DNA of 64,000 nucleotides from positions 19,977,054-20,041,053 of the forward strand of contig NC_092562.1 in the NCBI RefSeq assembly GCF_037975245.1, given 5' to 3'. A model generated the notes under the pieces. It was not told the DNA's origin. It made no database searches and worked only from the letters and a program-made list of their open reading frames with translations. Position numbers and translations under genes: made by a program. The stretch's first letter is position 1. Each line of letters starts with the position of its first letter. This DNA is from Apostichopus japonicus (Eukaryota > Echinodermata > Holothuroidea > Aspidochirotida > Stichopodidae). Positions 10,953-22,160 of this stretch are shown here, in pieces.

Positions 10953-13132
10953 CGGTAACTCACATTAATTTTTGATGTTTTTCGTCTTCTCTTTGTACCA
11001 TATATTTTACTAACACAACATTACTTCTTCTATAGTAGTTACCACAATGCTGACGGCATACCTAAGTAAAAAAAAAAAAAAAATCAAAAATTTGCTTCAT
11101 GTAGATTGTATAGGGGAAATTGAGTCGGTAACTCACGTACATATCTGAAAGCGCCAAAACTGGTAAACAAATTTTACTTAAAAAGTGTCCTCATACTAAG
11201 TGAACTCTAAGACAAGTGAAATTTGGTAGTTATACCTTACCTACTATAGTAAACATATAGGTTGCCAAAAAATTCCTATATCATTGTCCAGTTGCATAAA
11301 AATGATGCAAGACACGGTAACTCACGTTACAATTTGTCCACGCATAACAGTTAATAAAAAATAAGTTGCTGACACAATTCAATCTTACTAATTTTTATGT
11401 AACAGTTTCAAGCTTTAATAAAATTACTTCTTGTGTTCACTTTGTAACACAGTGTAACTGTTATTAACTTATTTGCAGTTTCATATTATGTAGGAATCAC
11501 TACAGTGCTCCATATCATTCAACAGTAGAGCCAATGAACACTGGAGGAAATGGCCAAAACAATTGACATCAATGATAAAGTTTGTTAAATTGCAAGTGGC
11601 GAGGTTAAATAGGCCCTGTGATAGTATTGAGGAATATTTCATGTTGGATGTATCTATATGGTTATGGGTTACTATGTCTAACACTGTCTAACAGCATTAG
11701 CAGCCCCCGTTTCTTATATCTGGCCTAGCTTAATGTACCAAAATCAAAATTCCTTTTAGCATACGAAAGGGTTAAATTGTAAGACATTAACACGCATATT
11801 AACTAGTGTTTGCAGGGGTATCCGGGTACCCACTCGTCGTGATACTACCCGGTTCCTAACTTAGTACCTGAATCCTATGCAAAGTGTGACATTTTTTTTG
11901 CATACCGATGGTTATGCAAGATTTTCCCATTGACTTAGTGTGGTGTTAGGCTACCATGTGGTCAAAGATAATAGCAATAATATAAGTATTCCATAGATAT
12001 CTTATAACTGTGTCACAATTTCAGCAAATAAACAGATTGTTAGGCTAGATTACCCAATTGACTTAGTGAGGTGTTAGGCTACCATGTGGAAGAAATTGAA
12101 AGAATTTTCACAATTATTATTTTTTCATTCATTTATTTCATAAATGGAAAGACTGACATTTACCAGATGTTATTAATGGATTATAGACGGGATAACTAAA
12201 AAATAGTAATAATCGCAAGTGGTTTTTAACTAATTGTTATTCCAAATACGATCAAACTGCGGGAATCACGCAATCACGCGGCTAATGCGAACCCTGGGCC
12301 TGCATATTAGATAGTAGTGGTAAAAACTGTTTAAGAGCTAAATTGGATATTTATATGGGAGAGCAAACATAAGCAGCGACGGCAGTGCGATGTTAGTAGT
12401 GATGTTAATTTATTAACAAGTTAATGAAAGAAACAAGCAAATAGAAATTGTTGAGGAAGGTTTTATATAGGTCTAATCTTACACCTATTTGAACATGAAA
12501 ACATTGTCAGTGGAGAATATAATTCATTTAGTATAGCATCCAATATGTAGTTTCTTGAAAATCGCGATACACAAGGGTAATTTTTTTGCCGGAGACTCGA
12601 TGGGTAATGGCTCTCGGGTACCCGGTTCCTGATTTTTGGACCCTTGTAAACACTAATATTAACAATGATTATTAAACAGTGAAAACCACCAATTCAAATT
12701 TGAGTTCTCAAATCTTGACTCTGATAAAAACTAACTGAACTTCAATAACATATTTACAGTTTTAAGCCATAATTCATTGGAATGAATTATTGTCCATTTC
12801 TCAACAACTCCGTAGAAAACTTGAAATGGTCACGGTTGTTCACTACTTTTGGTTTTTAAGTTTTACTTTTGAGTTATACCTTGGTAGCATAATTGTCTAC
12901 TACACTGACATTATAAGCATGATACTACTGTATGGTAACTCACGTAACATGGTAACTCACGTTACCATTTGCATCACCTATACCCGACTTAAACATAGTG
13001 GGGTGCATAACATTTCTTTACTTGTTTCACATTTGAGATGATGAGTAGAAACCAAAATCCAATTATGAGATTTTTAATAGTGTCATATTTGATGTATGGG
13101 GAAAAAATAATAATTTCAATAACTCATGTTAC
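10953..13132 (+). repeat. Six dispersed GGTAACTCACGTTAC-like motifs
   Basis: Copies lie at 10953 (GGTAACTCACATT), 11127 (GGTAACTCACGTAC), 11316 (GGTAACTCACGTTAC), 12934 (GGTAACTCACGTAAC), 12951 (GGTAACTCACGTTAC) and 13119 (ATAACTCATGTTAC), all on the + strand. The 12951 copy sits in a perfect 8-bp inverted repeat, ATGGTAAC and GTTACCAT, around TCAC. No copy falls inside the MITE at 11804-12655, so the sites form one cluster that the MITE later split. The CACGT core is E-box-like. Alternatively these are cores of a decayed long-period repeat. Confidence 0.6.
11804..12655 (+). mobile_element. Complete hAT-like MITE, 852 bp
   Basis: The left terminal repeat is TAGTGTTTGCAGGGGT (11804-11819). 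The right one read on the other strand is TAGTGTTTACAAGGGT (12640-12655), with 14 of 16 matches. A perfect 8-bp duplication, ATATTAAC, lies at 11796-11803 and 12656-12663. Subterminal GGGTACCC occurs near both ends (about 11826 and 12617). The 8-bp duplication points to hAT, although the TAGTG start is less typical than CAG. It contains no transposase frame. A 32-bp internal direct duplication (GACTTAGTG.GGTGTTAGGC core) occurs at 11930 and 12058, 128 bp apart. Confidence 0.88.
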
Positions 13133-13823
13133 ATCAGCTACAGTACATAGAGGTTTGAATAAAGCAAAAAATATATTATTTTTGATTATATATTCAAAAG
13201 GTTGGTAGTGATATCTGAAGTTAGTGCACTATGTAAGCAATAAATAAACAAATCAGTTGAGTATTACCATTTAATTTCTTAGGAGAACAAAAACAAATCT
13301 GTTAATAATTTGTGCACAAAATTTGCATTACAGCATCCTTTCACTTCATATGCAAATTTCTAAAATTCAATCAATATTTAGGAAGGTATCATATTGATTC
13401 CACAAACTTGGATATGTTTACAACAACATTTAACCAATGACAAAATGTGATTGCAGATTTTATATTTTGAGCCCATGTCCACTTTTTCATGGAAATGCCC
13501 ATTGGACATTTCTGTAATTTTAGATGAAGTGGCATTTCTTACATTATTTCAGTACTTCTCACTTAAAAGATGAGCTAGCTACTTGGAACTACATGGAGCC
13601 AGTATTGGGTGACGTATGTATAGGTTTATTTCAGGTTAGGATGTCTAAAACATCATTTTGCTTCTGCTTTTAACTGCTTTCAAAGTCACTGCATGTGTTT
13701 TCATGATGTTATATGTTTTGTGATGTTATCTCATTTTGTGTAGTTTCATAAAAGGATCACCCCACACCAGGACTGCGTCCATCATGTTGAACTAAAGTGC
13801 GATAAGGAAGGCTTTGAAGTGAG

Positions 13824-16221
13824 GTACAAGTGTTTGCCCTGGGGGAGCACCAAGCTCAATGGCTTGCTGAGCACTTGGGCCATTCTATGGCTGTTCACCA
13901 TCAACATTATAGGCTTCCAAGCAGCACCCTAGAAAAGGCAAAAGTAGCAAAACTACTCATGGCAGTCGACTCGGGCAAGTCTTCAAATTTTGTTGGGAGG
14001 ACCTTAGACGAGATCTCGTTGGACGAAATAGGTATGTTTACAGAAGTTAAAACTGCAATGAGATGGCTGGGCTGTATAAATAAATCACCGCACGTAGGAG
14101 AGCAGAACTACTGCACAACTATCTTATATGTGTAGATTTTGACTCACAGATGAAACGCACCAAAACAAAAAATGAAATAAAAGTGACATCATGCAAAAGT
14201 CTGCTGACAATGCTGGGGCATTTTGTACTACAGATCTTTGAAGATGACACCACCTATTTAAGAATGTATTTCTGATACTAGTCTTTACCTTGGGTCATTA
14301 GTTTTAAAGACATATCCTTCATTCTCTAGATTCAAGTCACTAAACTGCAATATAGATGGTAGCTGCAGGTTGAATTTGTTGTTTGTGTGGAAAATGTATA
14401 TATAAAAAAAAAAGCATGTTCATAGGTGCATCTTAAGTTTGCCTAACATTTATGTTTGGATCAATTACTGTTGATGTACTACTGGATTCAAAGTTTGCTA
14501 ATATGAAAGCTGGGTAAATGTTAAAGAATGAGGGCAGTGAACCAATTAGTCTACTAAGTATGACATACTTAACAACTCTTATTAGTTAGGGTCTTCCAAA
14601 TCTTGTATAAAACAATCCTTACATTTTATGAGAAATCATGTTACTTTCTGAGTGTTATGTAGGTTGCTGAGCTAATTTCATATAAAAAATTTTCCTCTAC
14701 AGAACTTACTCAGGTCTTGGAGGAGGAAGGTGAAACAATTGAGCAGAATGAAAAGATGGATAAAATGACTTCAGGTGAGAAATGTCACTTGTTGTGGCTT
14801 TGATCTAAAGACCTACTTCATTGAATGAATCAAAGTTTTGATGTGTATTAGTTTTATGTGTGCTGCTGTAAATGTAATGCATAATTTTATTTCTGTTTTA
14901 CAGAAATTCCTGAACATTCTGAACAGATGTGTAATAGAGCTAAGGATGCTCAGCCAAGTACCTCAAAAACAGAAAGGAAACCAAAAAAACACTTCCGGTA
15001 AGAAATGTTAGTTGTGGCTTTGATGTATATTGAGTGATGAAGGCTACTGAGTAGACAGATGGACTGTCTGCATACTTTGTATGTTTATGGATTTCTTTCT
15101 CACCTGGTGATGGAGAAAAAATGAGAATAACTAACTAACTTTCCAAATGCTCATCTTGGAAACACAAATTGAGAAGCACTAGCACAGCCTAGTTTCATAA
15201 CAAAATGCTTAAACTTGAGGCATAAAATTTGCTATGGTTGGTGATAGTCGATTGAAACAAACTTATTTTAAGTACATTTATTTTTCTATATCTGTCCTGC
15301 TTTTTGAAGAGTGGTTAGCTCCTTTGCAGCAAACTTTAAGCAGCTTTTTGCATTTTGTCACCATTTTCCACCCTTGTGACATGTCCATCAAGTTTTCTAC
15401 ATGTATCAATCACAAAAAAGCAAACTAAGATATTCAGCAATTCTTTTTCAGAAAATTTCTTTGAGACAATGTTGAAAGTTCTAACTTTTTTCCTTTAATT
15501 TCACCATTTGAAGTTAGATTTCTTCTTTTGTATGACGTTTGGCATTGTGAGGTCAATGAGGTTGTGAAAATCATACAAAAGGATGCAGAAAGTTGCAAAC
15601 TTCTATTACCTAAATATTGATATATTTCTTGTTTTCAAGTATTATATAGATACTGCATACTTACTAAGACATGTCCTTGTTAAGTTTAAATTGTTATCTT
15701 GTCCTTTGATAAGAGAATAGTCTAACATATGCGTCCTAGCCACTTCATGTGTTGTTTCTGACAGGAATGTGTCATAAACTATGAATTCCACCTTCTGAAA
15801 TTGATGAGTATACAGTATGAAAATATTAATATCTCAAAGAGTCAAGGAATTTGTTTTGGTATGTTGCATGACTGATAGAAGTTATCCATTTATGTTTTTT
15901 GCAATGCCACAAAAATTTTCGACCTTGAGTCACTGTCTAATTTTGAATATAACAATTATATTGATAAATGAAGTGACTTAGTTTTCCTGTATTTTTGCAT
16001 TTCTCTCTTTAAAAGGCATTCCAAGAAAGTGGCCAGAAGAAGACAAGGATATTTTAACTAAACACTTCAAGAAATACATCAAGAGAGGGACCCTTCCTGG
16101 AAAGGATAAGATTTTAGTATGCATGGAAAATTATCCAGCCAATTTTTCAGGAAGGACCTGGAAAAACATTAAGGATTGCATTAGAAACATTTCGTCATCA
16201 TTAAAACTGCCAAGCATTTAG
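13824..16221 (+). CDS. Tyrosine-recombinase-like protein, C-terminal exons (5' part absent or broken)
   Basis: Four exons are inferred: 13824-14031, 14703-14774, 14904-14997 and 16026-16221 (TAG stop at 16219). Donors are GTATGT, GTGAGA and GTAAGA. Acceptors are CTCTACAG, GTTTTACAG and CATTCCAAG. Phases join cleanly (1, 1, 2) to give 189 residues. The first exon encodes WLAEHLGHSMAVHHQHYRLP, with the box-III LGH and the presumed nucleophile Tyr at codon 13908-13910, followed by AKVAKLLMAVDSGK. The middle exons are acidic linker. The last exon encodes KWPEEDKDILTKHF, a PGKD segment, RTWKNIKDCIRN and the end. This is the layout I recall for the C-termini of multicopy tyrosine-recombinase-like proteins in fish and marine invertebrates, probably transposon-derived. 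An in-frame TGA at 13815 limits the first exon, whose acceptor (AG at 13822-13823) lacks a pyrimidine tract. No exon with the rest of the recombinase fold was found upstream. It is either the 3' end of a gene with distant exons or a 5'-damaged copy. A satellite begins right after the stop. Confidence 0.6.
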
Positions 16222-17270
16222 ACGCCACATTTTTTTATTTTTTGGCTTTGTGTAGATGCCAAAGTATAAGTATTTTCCTAGAGTGGCAATGGTTTATTAG
16301 AGAATACTGAGTACACTTTTTGAGTACAATATCTGCTATCTTTCTGCTACATTTTTTCTGTTGAGAAAATAATCCAGAATTGTGTCTGAGTGTTTGTGGA
16401 GGGGGGGGGGGGGGGCGGGGACATTGGGGACAAGTATTATACAAAATTGGGGACAAGCATTATTACAAAATGACAAAAGTCCAGCGTATTTTCATAAAGT
16501 GGCAATGCCAGCTGCACTGGCATTATTAGAGAATACTGAGTACAGAGAATATACAGTTATGCATTAAGCATATACACATTCCACCATATTTGTACAAAAT
16601 GACAAAATCCAGAGTAATTTCCTAGATTGGCAATGCCAGCTTCTCTGGCATTATTATAGAATACACAGTAAGGTTTTTTACTGAGTACACTTTCTGTTCC
16701 ATATTTTGCTGCAGAAAAAAGTCCAAAAGTGTGTCTAATCTGAAGTATGTACCTAGACTGGCTATGCCAGCTTCACTTATAAAAAACACAAGCATTATAG
16801 GAGAATATACAGTTTAATGCATTAGGCATATATACACATTCCACCATCGTTTTACAAAATGACAAAAGTCCAGCATATTTTCATAAAGTGGCAATGCCAG
16901 CTGCACTGGCATTATTAGAGAATACTGAGTGCACATTCTGAGTACACTTTCTGCTACAATTTTTTGTTCAGAAAAAAAGTCCAGAAGTGTGTCTGATAGA
17001 TTGATAAATTATTAGAGAATACACAGTTAGGTATTCACTGAGTACACTTTCTGCTGCACTTTTGTTTTTGCAGGGAAAAAATGGCCAGAATTGTATCTGA
17101 TAGCAGGTTGTGGGGAGTGGGGGTGGGGGGGGGCATGAGCATTATATAGAACAATACACAGTTGTGCATTTGGTTTTGAAACAACTTTGTTTTTCATGGC
17201 TGCACTGCATTGATGTCAAATGGGGTGCCTTTGCCTACCTCAGTATTTGAGACAGTGGTCAGATGCTGGG
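16222..17270 (+). repeat. Diverged left part of the dimeric satellite
   Basis: Direct units recur with irregular spacing, sharing GTCCAGA, TGGCAATGCCAG, GGCATTATTAGAGAATAC and ACTGAGTACACTTTCTG. They are more diverged from one another than the units after 17470. A run of 15 G lies at 16401-16415, embedded in a unit's G-rich segment. The segment begins immediately after the stop codon of the recombinase-like gene, so it may serve as part of its 3' untranslated region. Confidence 0.75.
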
Positions 17271-17274
17271 GTAT

Positions 17275-17465
17275 ACACTGTAGTCCGTAGGACGGGGACA
17301 TTAAATGGCCGTCCCGGTAGCAGGAATGGGAGCAAAATCACACACCTGCCTCGTTATCCTTTGAACACTTATCGTAAAGAGAAGGCTTGAAATAAGCCGG
17401 TGTTCATCCACGATCTAACATGTATATATGGCCTCAAATAAGCTAATGTCAGGCTTCTTCATCTT
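17275..17465. other. Unrelated insert within the satellite, possibly SINE-like
   Basis: This piece breaks the repeat pattern. It contains GTCCGTAGGACGGGGACATT and then GGCCGTCCCGG, which together can form a GGGAC/GTCCC stem. The rest has no recognised structure. No A/B box, poly-A tail or flanking duplication could be defined. Confidence 0.3.
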
Positions 17466-17469
17466 TGGG

Positions 17470-19310
17470 TCTCTAAACTAAACTATTTAACATAAACAAG
17501 AGCATATACGCTTTCCATTATTTTTGTACTAATGACAAAGTCTAAAGTATTTTCCTGGAGTGGCAATGCTAGCTGCATTGGCATTATTGGAGAATATAAT
17601 TTTTTCAGAAACAAAGTCCAAAGGTGTATCTGATTGTGTGTGGGTGGGGGCACGATCATTATAGGAGAATATCCAGTAATGCATTCCATATGCATTCCAT
17701 CATCATTGTGCATTGGCATTATTGGAGATTATAATTTATTTTTTTTCAGAAATAAAGTCCAAAAAGTGTATCTGATTGTGTGTTGGTGGGGGCACTAACG
17801 TTATAGGAGAATAAACAGTTATGCATTGAGCATATTCCACCATCTTTGTACAAAATGACAAAATTCCAAAGTATTTTCCTACAGTGACAATGCCAGCTGC
17901 ACTACCATTATTGGAGAATATAATTTTTTTGGAAAAAAAGTCCAAAAGTGTATCTAATTGTGCGTAGGTGGGGGCACGATCATTATAGGAGAATATACAG
18001 TTATGCATTAAGCTTATTTGCATTCCACCATCATTGTGCATTGGCAATATTGGAGATTATAATTTTTTTTTTCTTCAGAAATAAATTCCAAAAGTGTATC
18101 TGATTGTGTGTAGGTGGGGGCACAAGCATTATAGGAGAATAAACAGTTATGCATTGAGCATATTCCACCATCTTTTTACAAAATGACAAAGTCCAGAGTA
18201 TTTTCCTAGAGTGGCAATACCAGCTGCACTGGCAATAATGGAGAATGTAATTTTAATTTAGAAAAAAAGTCCAAAAGTGTATCTAATTGTGCGTAGGTGG
18301 GGGCACGAGCATTATAGGAGAATAAACAGTTATGCATTGAGCATATTCCACCATCTTTGTAACAAAATAACAAAGTATTTTCCTAGAGTGACAATGCCAG
18401 CTGCACTACCATTATTGGAGAATATAATTTTTTTGGAAAAAGTCCAAAAGTGTATCTAATTGTGTGTAGGTGGGGGCACGATGATTATAGGAGAATATAC
18501 AGTAATGCATTAAGCTTATATGCATTCCATCATCATTGTGCATCGGCATTATTGGAGATTATAATTTTTTTTTCTTCAGAAATAAAGTCCAAAAGTGTAT
18601 CTGATTGTGTGTAGGTGGGGGCACGAGCATTATAGGAGAATAAACAGTTATGCATTGAGCATATTCCACCATCTTTGTACAAAATGACAAAGTCCAGAGT
18701 ATTTTCCTAGAGTGGCAATACCAGCTGCACTGGCAATAATGGAGAATATAATTTTAATTCAGAAAAAAGTCCAAAAGTGTATCTAATTGTGCGTAGGTGG
18801 GGGCACGATCATTATAGGAGAATATACAGTAATGCATTAAGCTTATATGCATTCCATCATCATTGTGCATTGGCATTATTGGAGATTAAAATTTTGCATT
18901 GAGCATATTCCACCATCTTTGTACAAAATGACAAAAATTCCAAAGTATTTTCCTAGAGTGGCAATGCCAGCTGCACTGGCATTATTGGAGAATATAATTT
19001 TTTGGTTTTAGAATAAAAGTCAAAAAGTGTATCTAATTGTGCGTAGGTGGGTGCACGAGCATTATAGGAGACTATACAGTTATGCATGAAGCATATGAGC
19101 ATTCCACCATCTTTGTACAAATGATAAAGTCCAGAGTATTTTCCTAGAGTGGCAATGCCAACTGCATTGGCATTATTGGAGAATATAATTTTTTTTCTGA
19201 AAAAAATCCAAACGTGTATCTGATTGTGCGTAGGTGGGGGCACGATCATTATAGGAGAATATACAGTAATGCATTAAGCTTATATGCATTCCATCATCTT
19301 TGTACAAAAT
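17470..19310 (+). repeat. Dimeric satellite, about 183 + 145 bp
   Basis: The anchor GGTGGGGGCAC recurs near 17643, 17785, 17967, 18113, 18297, 18470, 18615, 18797, 19047 (variant) and 19233. Spacings mostly alternate between about 145 and 183 bp, giving a dimer of roughly 320-330 bp. The longer unit contains TTGAGCATATTCCACCATC, ACAAAATGACAAAGTCC and TTTTCCTAGAGTGGCAATGC. The shorter lacks that block and has TGCATTCCATCATCATTGTG. The longer unit carries an 8-bp-arm hairpin (AATGCCAG and CTGGCATT around CTGCA). Short open frames on both strands here are repeat artefacts. Confidence 0.85.
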
Positions 19311-19850
19311 TCCAAAGTATTTTCATAGAGTAACAATGTCAGCTTCACTTGCATGATGCGAGAATAGACAGTTAAGTATTCACTGAGTACACTTTCTGCT
19401 ACCATTTTTTTTTCCAGAAAAGATCAAAATCATGTCTGATACTGGGTGATGTGGTAGGGGAGGGGGGTGGGGGACACAAGCATTATAGAAAATACACAGT
19501 TCTGTATTGAACATAAGCATATATGCTTTCCATTATTTTTGTACAAAATAACAAAGTCCAAAGTAGTTTCCTAGAGTGACAATGCCAGCTTCACTTGCAT
19601 TATCCGAGAATACACAGTTAGGTATTCACTGAGTACACTTTCTGCTACAATTTTTTTGCAGAAAAGATCAAAATCGTGTCTGATAATGGGTGATGTGGGG
19701 GTGAGGGGTGGGGGAAACGAGCATTATAGGAGAATACACAGTTCGGCATTGAACATAAGCATATGCTTTCCATTATTTTTGTACAAAATAACAAAGTACA
19801 GAGTATTTTCCTACATTGGCAATGCCAGCTTCACCTATAGAAAACACAGG
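19311..19850 (+). repeat. Diverged right edge of the dimeric satellite
   Basis: Units here share ATTCACTGAGTACACTTTC, GTCTGATA, TTCCATTATTTTTGTAC and CAATGCCAGCTTCAC with the leftmost part of the array, at larger spacing (about 250-290 bp). The array fades out near 19850. Divergence at both edges with a more uniform centre is the usual pattern for a tandem array homogenised by unequal exchange. Confidence 0.7.
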
Positions 19851-22030
19851 TATTGCTGTATTTTGCTTCATTTTCCCCTGTAACACAAAGAGTACAATGT
19901 TTTTCACATTTGTTATTATGGTTATTATTAGTTATCACTTGTTTGTATTTGCTATTATCAGTTATTTTGGATTTTATTGAACATAATTGAATATATAATT
20001 GAAATATATTTAACATGTGTGCAAAGTAGTTACCACTTCTTTAATGCTTTGTTGTCATCTTTCTATCTCTCAAATGTGTTGAGCTGCTAAGCTATTAATG
20101 CTAATTCAAGATTCACTTTGCAACACTGTGTTTGCAACACTGTAAAAGTGTTTAATGTAACAAAGTTAACTGTTATTATTTCTATGTGGTTTTCTGAGTC
20201 TAAAACAATTTTGCAGCCGCTCCATTTCTGAACCTTTTATTCTGAAACTAGTACTATGTATTTATGATGAAGCAAAAAGAAGTTACTATTTGGAGTTGAT
20301 AAATCTGTTCTTTTCTATGACTCTTACACGGTTTTAGGGATCAAATGGCCCAAATCGGGCTCAAACACAGTCTTCATGAACAATATGTGTAACTTCATTT
20401 CTATGGTTACTCAAACACATGTTTACCTGCTCGACTTCAGTTGCCCAATCAGATCACATGAACAACTGAAACAAATGTCTACAGGAAATCTGTACACATG
20501 GATTATCTGTGAATTTCTCAAATTGCTTTCTGGGATAGCTGACGCATTTGTATCATGCAACCGGTGTCAAAGCTCAACCTCGTAATATTTCAACCAAGTT
20601 AGTGTACAAAATGTTAAAACGAAGTGGACTGACAGTATAAATTGAAACATTTCATCATATGGGCTATTTTTTAAAAGTGTGCTTATATTTTTGCCCCTAA
20701 CCCCTAAATAATTCATCAGGGCAATGCAGTGTTTGCAATTCCCACATCTGGCTGTGCAATCCCACAAAGAACATTTGTCTGCTGACGAAATGCCCGAACT
20801 CTTTTCTTGCATATATGCAATTATTTAATGAGCAACTGATCCACTTGTTCATTAGCCTATATACACATAAAAATTTTTGAAAATTGATCAGTCCCACAGA
20901 AATACGTCTTAGAAGAAAAGAAGCTTGTTTGCATATCTTCTAGTATGGTTAGAAAATTAGACCTCGTTTCATTAAAATTGGCAACACAATACTTAAGTTC
21001 AAGACATAATTAGGTGTAATAACTTTCCCATTCTGAAATACTGTCCAAACTAGTAATGGAGAAACATTTGCAGGAATTTAATGTCTCATAAATGATAACA
21101 AGACTGAAGTGAACAAAGCTTTTCAAGAAGACAATTACATTTACAGCACAACATGAGACTGATGATAAATAACGTTCAGTGATTTTGTATTATAGAATAT
21201 TGAGAATCTGCAGCAATTGCTACTATGTTTCCATAAATTGTTTAACAGTCCCATTCAGGGTTTGCCAAATTTAAACTTTGACCATCCCAGTTTATTGCAC
21301 AGAAATGTCAGTGAAAATAACACATTTCTGTGCATTTTTCATATCAATAGTCATTAGTTTTATTGAGTTATCTGTCGTTAAAAATGCTGAACTGAATAAA
21401 TGCTGCCATAATTTTTAAGGAGGGTGTAGATTCTACAAACTTCAATCAATATATGCAAGTCCCGCCAAACAGATCACCTGCCAATCAAATCTCTCTGTGT
21501 TGTTTATGACCGTTATAAACCTAGGCCTTTACTATCACTTTCATGTTTAAGCTGTTCCTTCTCTTGAAAGGTATCTTTCTATCGGTTTTACCGATGTAGC
21601 TTGCAAATTGTGTAATTTGCTTCCATTGCAATGAATACGCAGGTGATTTCAGACGTTTCCTCCGTGGAATTTTAAATAGTGTTCGATACGAATGGGACTG
21701 CATTGAAGACTATTTTGTTTACATTTGTGTAATGAACCTTACTAAAATAGGCAGTCGCAGTGATATTAGGGTAAATTGATACCGCCATAAGGGCAACAGA
21801 AATATTTCTTTCGATTGTGACAGCTTTTCTCCATATACCCACCTGGTCAGAGTGAATTTAGGTTAACAAACATTGAATCTACTTCGGAAGTTTGTTTTCA
21901 GAAATTCATAAGCAAACTGTGAATTGGACTTTAATTTGATATTACCAATTGTAAGCCTGAATTGAAATACGATAGGCATGCAGATAGATAATACTGTTCA
22001 GTAAAATTAATTCCCAGAGAAAAGTTGTTT
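19851..22030. other. Unassigned DNA
   Basis: No gene or repeat was recognised. The block around 21,520-21,700 is slightly less AT-rich and has a 60-codon minus-strand frame (21521-21703) with no recognisable family. Confidence 0.35.
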
Positions 22031-22038
22031 GACACAAG

Positions 22039-22065
22039 CAGGGAGCTGCTAGTAGCAGCTCCCTG
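22039..22065. mobile_element. 27-bp hairpin element, copy c, with 7-bp TSD
   Basis: Perfect 12-bp arms, CAGGGAGCTGCT (22039-22050) and AGCAGCTCCCTG (22054-22065), flank a 3-base loop. The element is bounded exactly by ACACAAG at 22032-22038 and 22066-22072. A G precedes each repeat, but on the right that G is the last base of the element. Confidence 0.7.
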
Positions 22066-22128
22066 ACACAAGTACTGTCCACTGCCACACAGTAATACCT
22101 AATAAAGTAAAACATGATACCCTCCCAC

Positions 22129-22160
22129 CAGGGAGCTGCTACTCTAACAGCAGCTCCCTG
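22129..22160. mobile_element. 32-bp hairpin element, copy d, with 7-bp TSD
   Basis: The 12-bp arms are the same as in copy c, CAGGGAGCTGCT (22129-22140) and AGCAGCTCCCTG (22149-22160), but the 8-base loop differs. Bounded by CTCCCAC at 22122-22128 and 22161-22167. The flanking base before the left repeat is C, so here the duplication cannot be extended to 8 bp. Confidence 0.7.

Noticed and set aside
13741-13823. Extra upstream coding in the +2 frame (CVHHVELKCDKEGFEVRYK)
   Set aside because: The frame runs on into the recombinase exon out of register, and I do not recognise it as part of the family. The alternative frame with S-A-I-R-K fits better but needs a frameshift and crosses a stop.
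17275-17465. SINE insertion in the dimeric satellite
   Set aside because: The segment looks foreign to the array, but no polymerase III boxes, tail or target duplication could be identified, so it is listed only as a low-confidence insert.
3855-22160. Hairpins as hAT excision footprints
   Set aside because: Footprints leave altered copies of one target sequence at the junction. Here an internal palindrome common to several sites is flanked by intact 7-bp repeats that differ from site to site.
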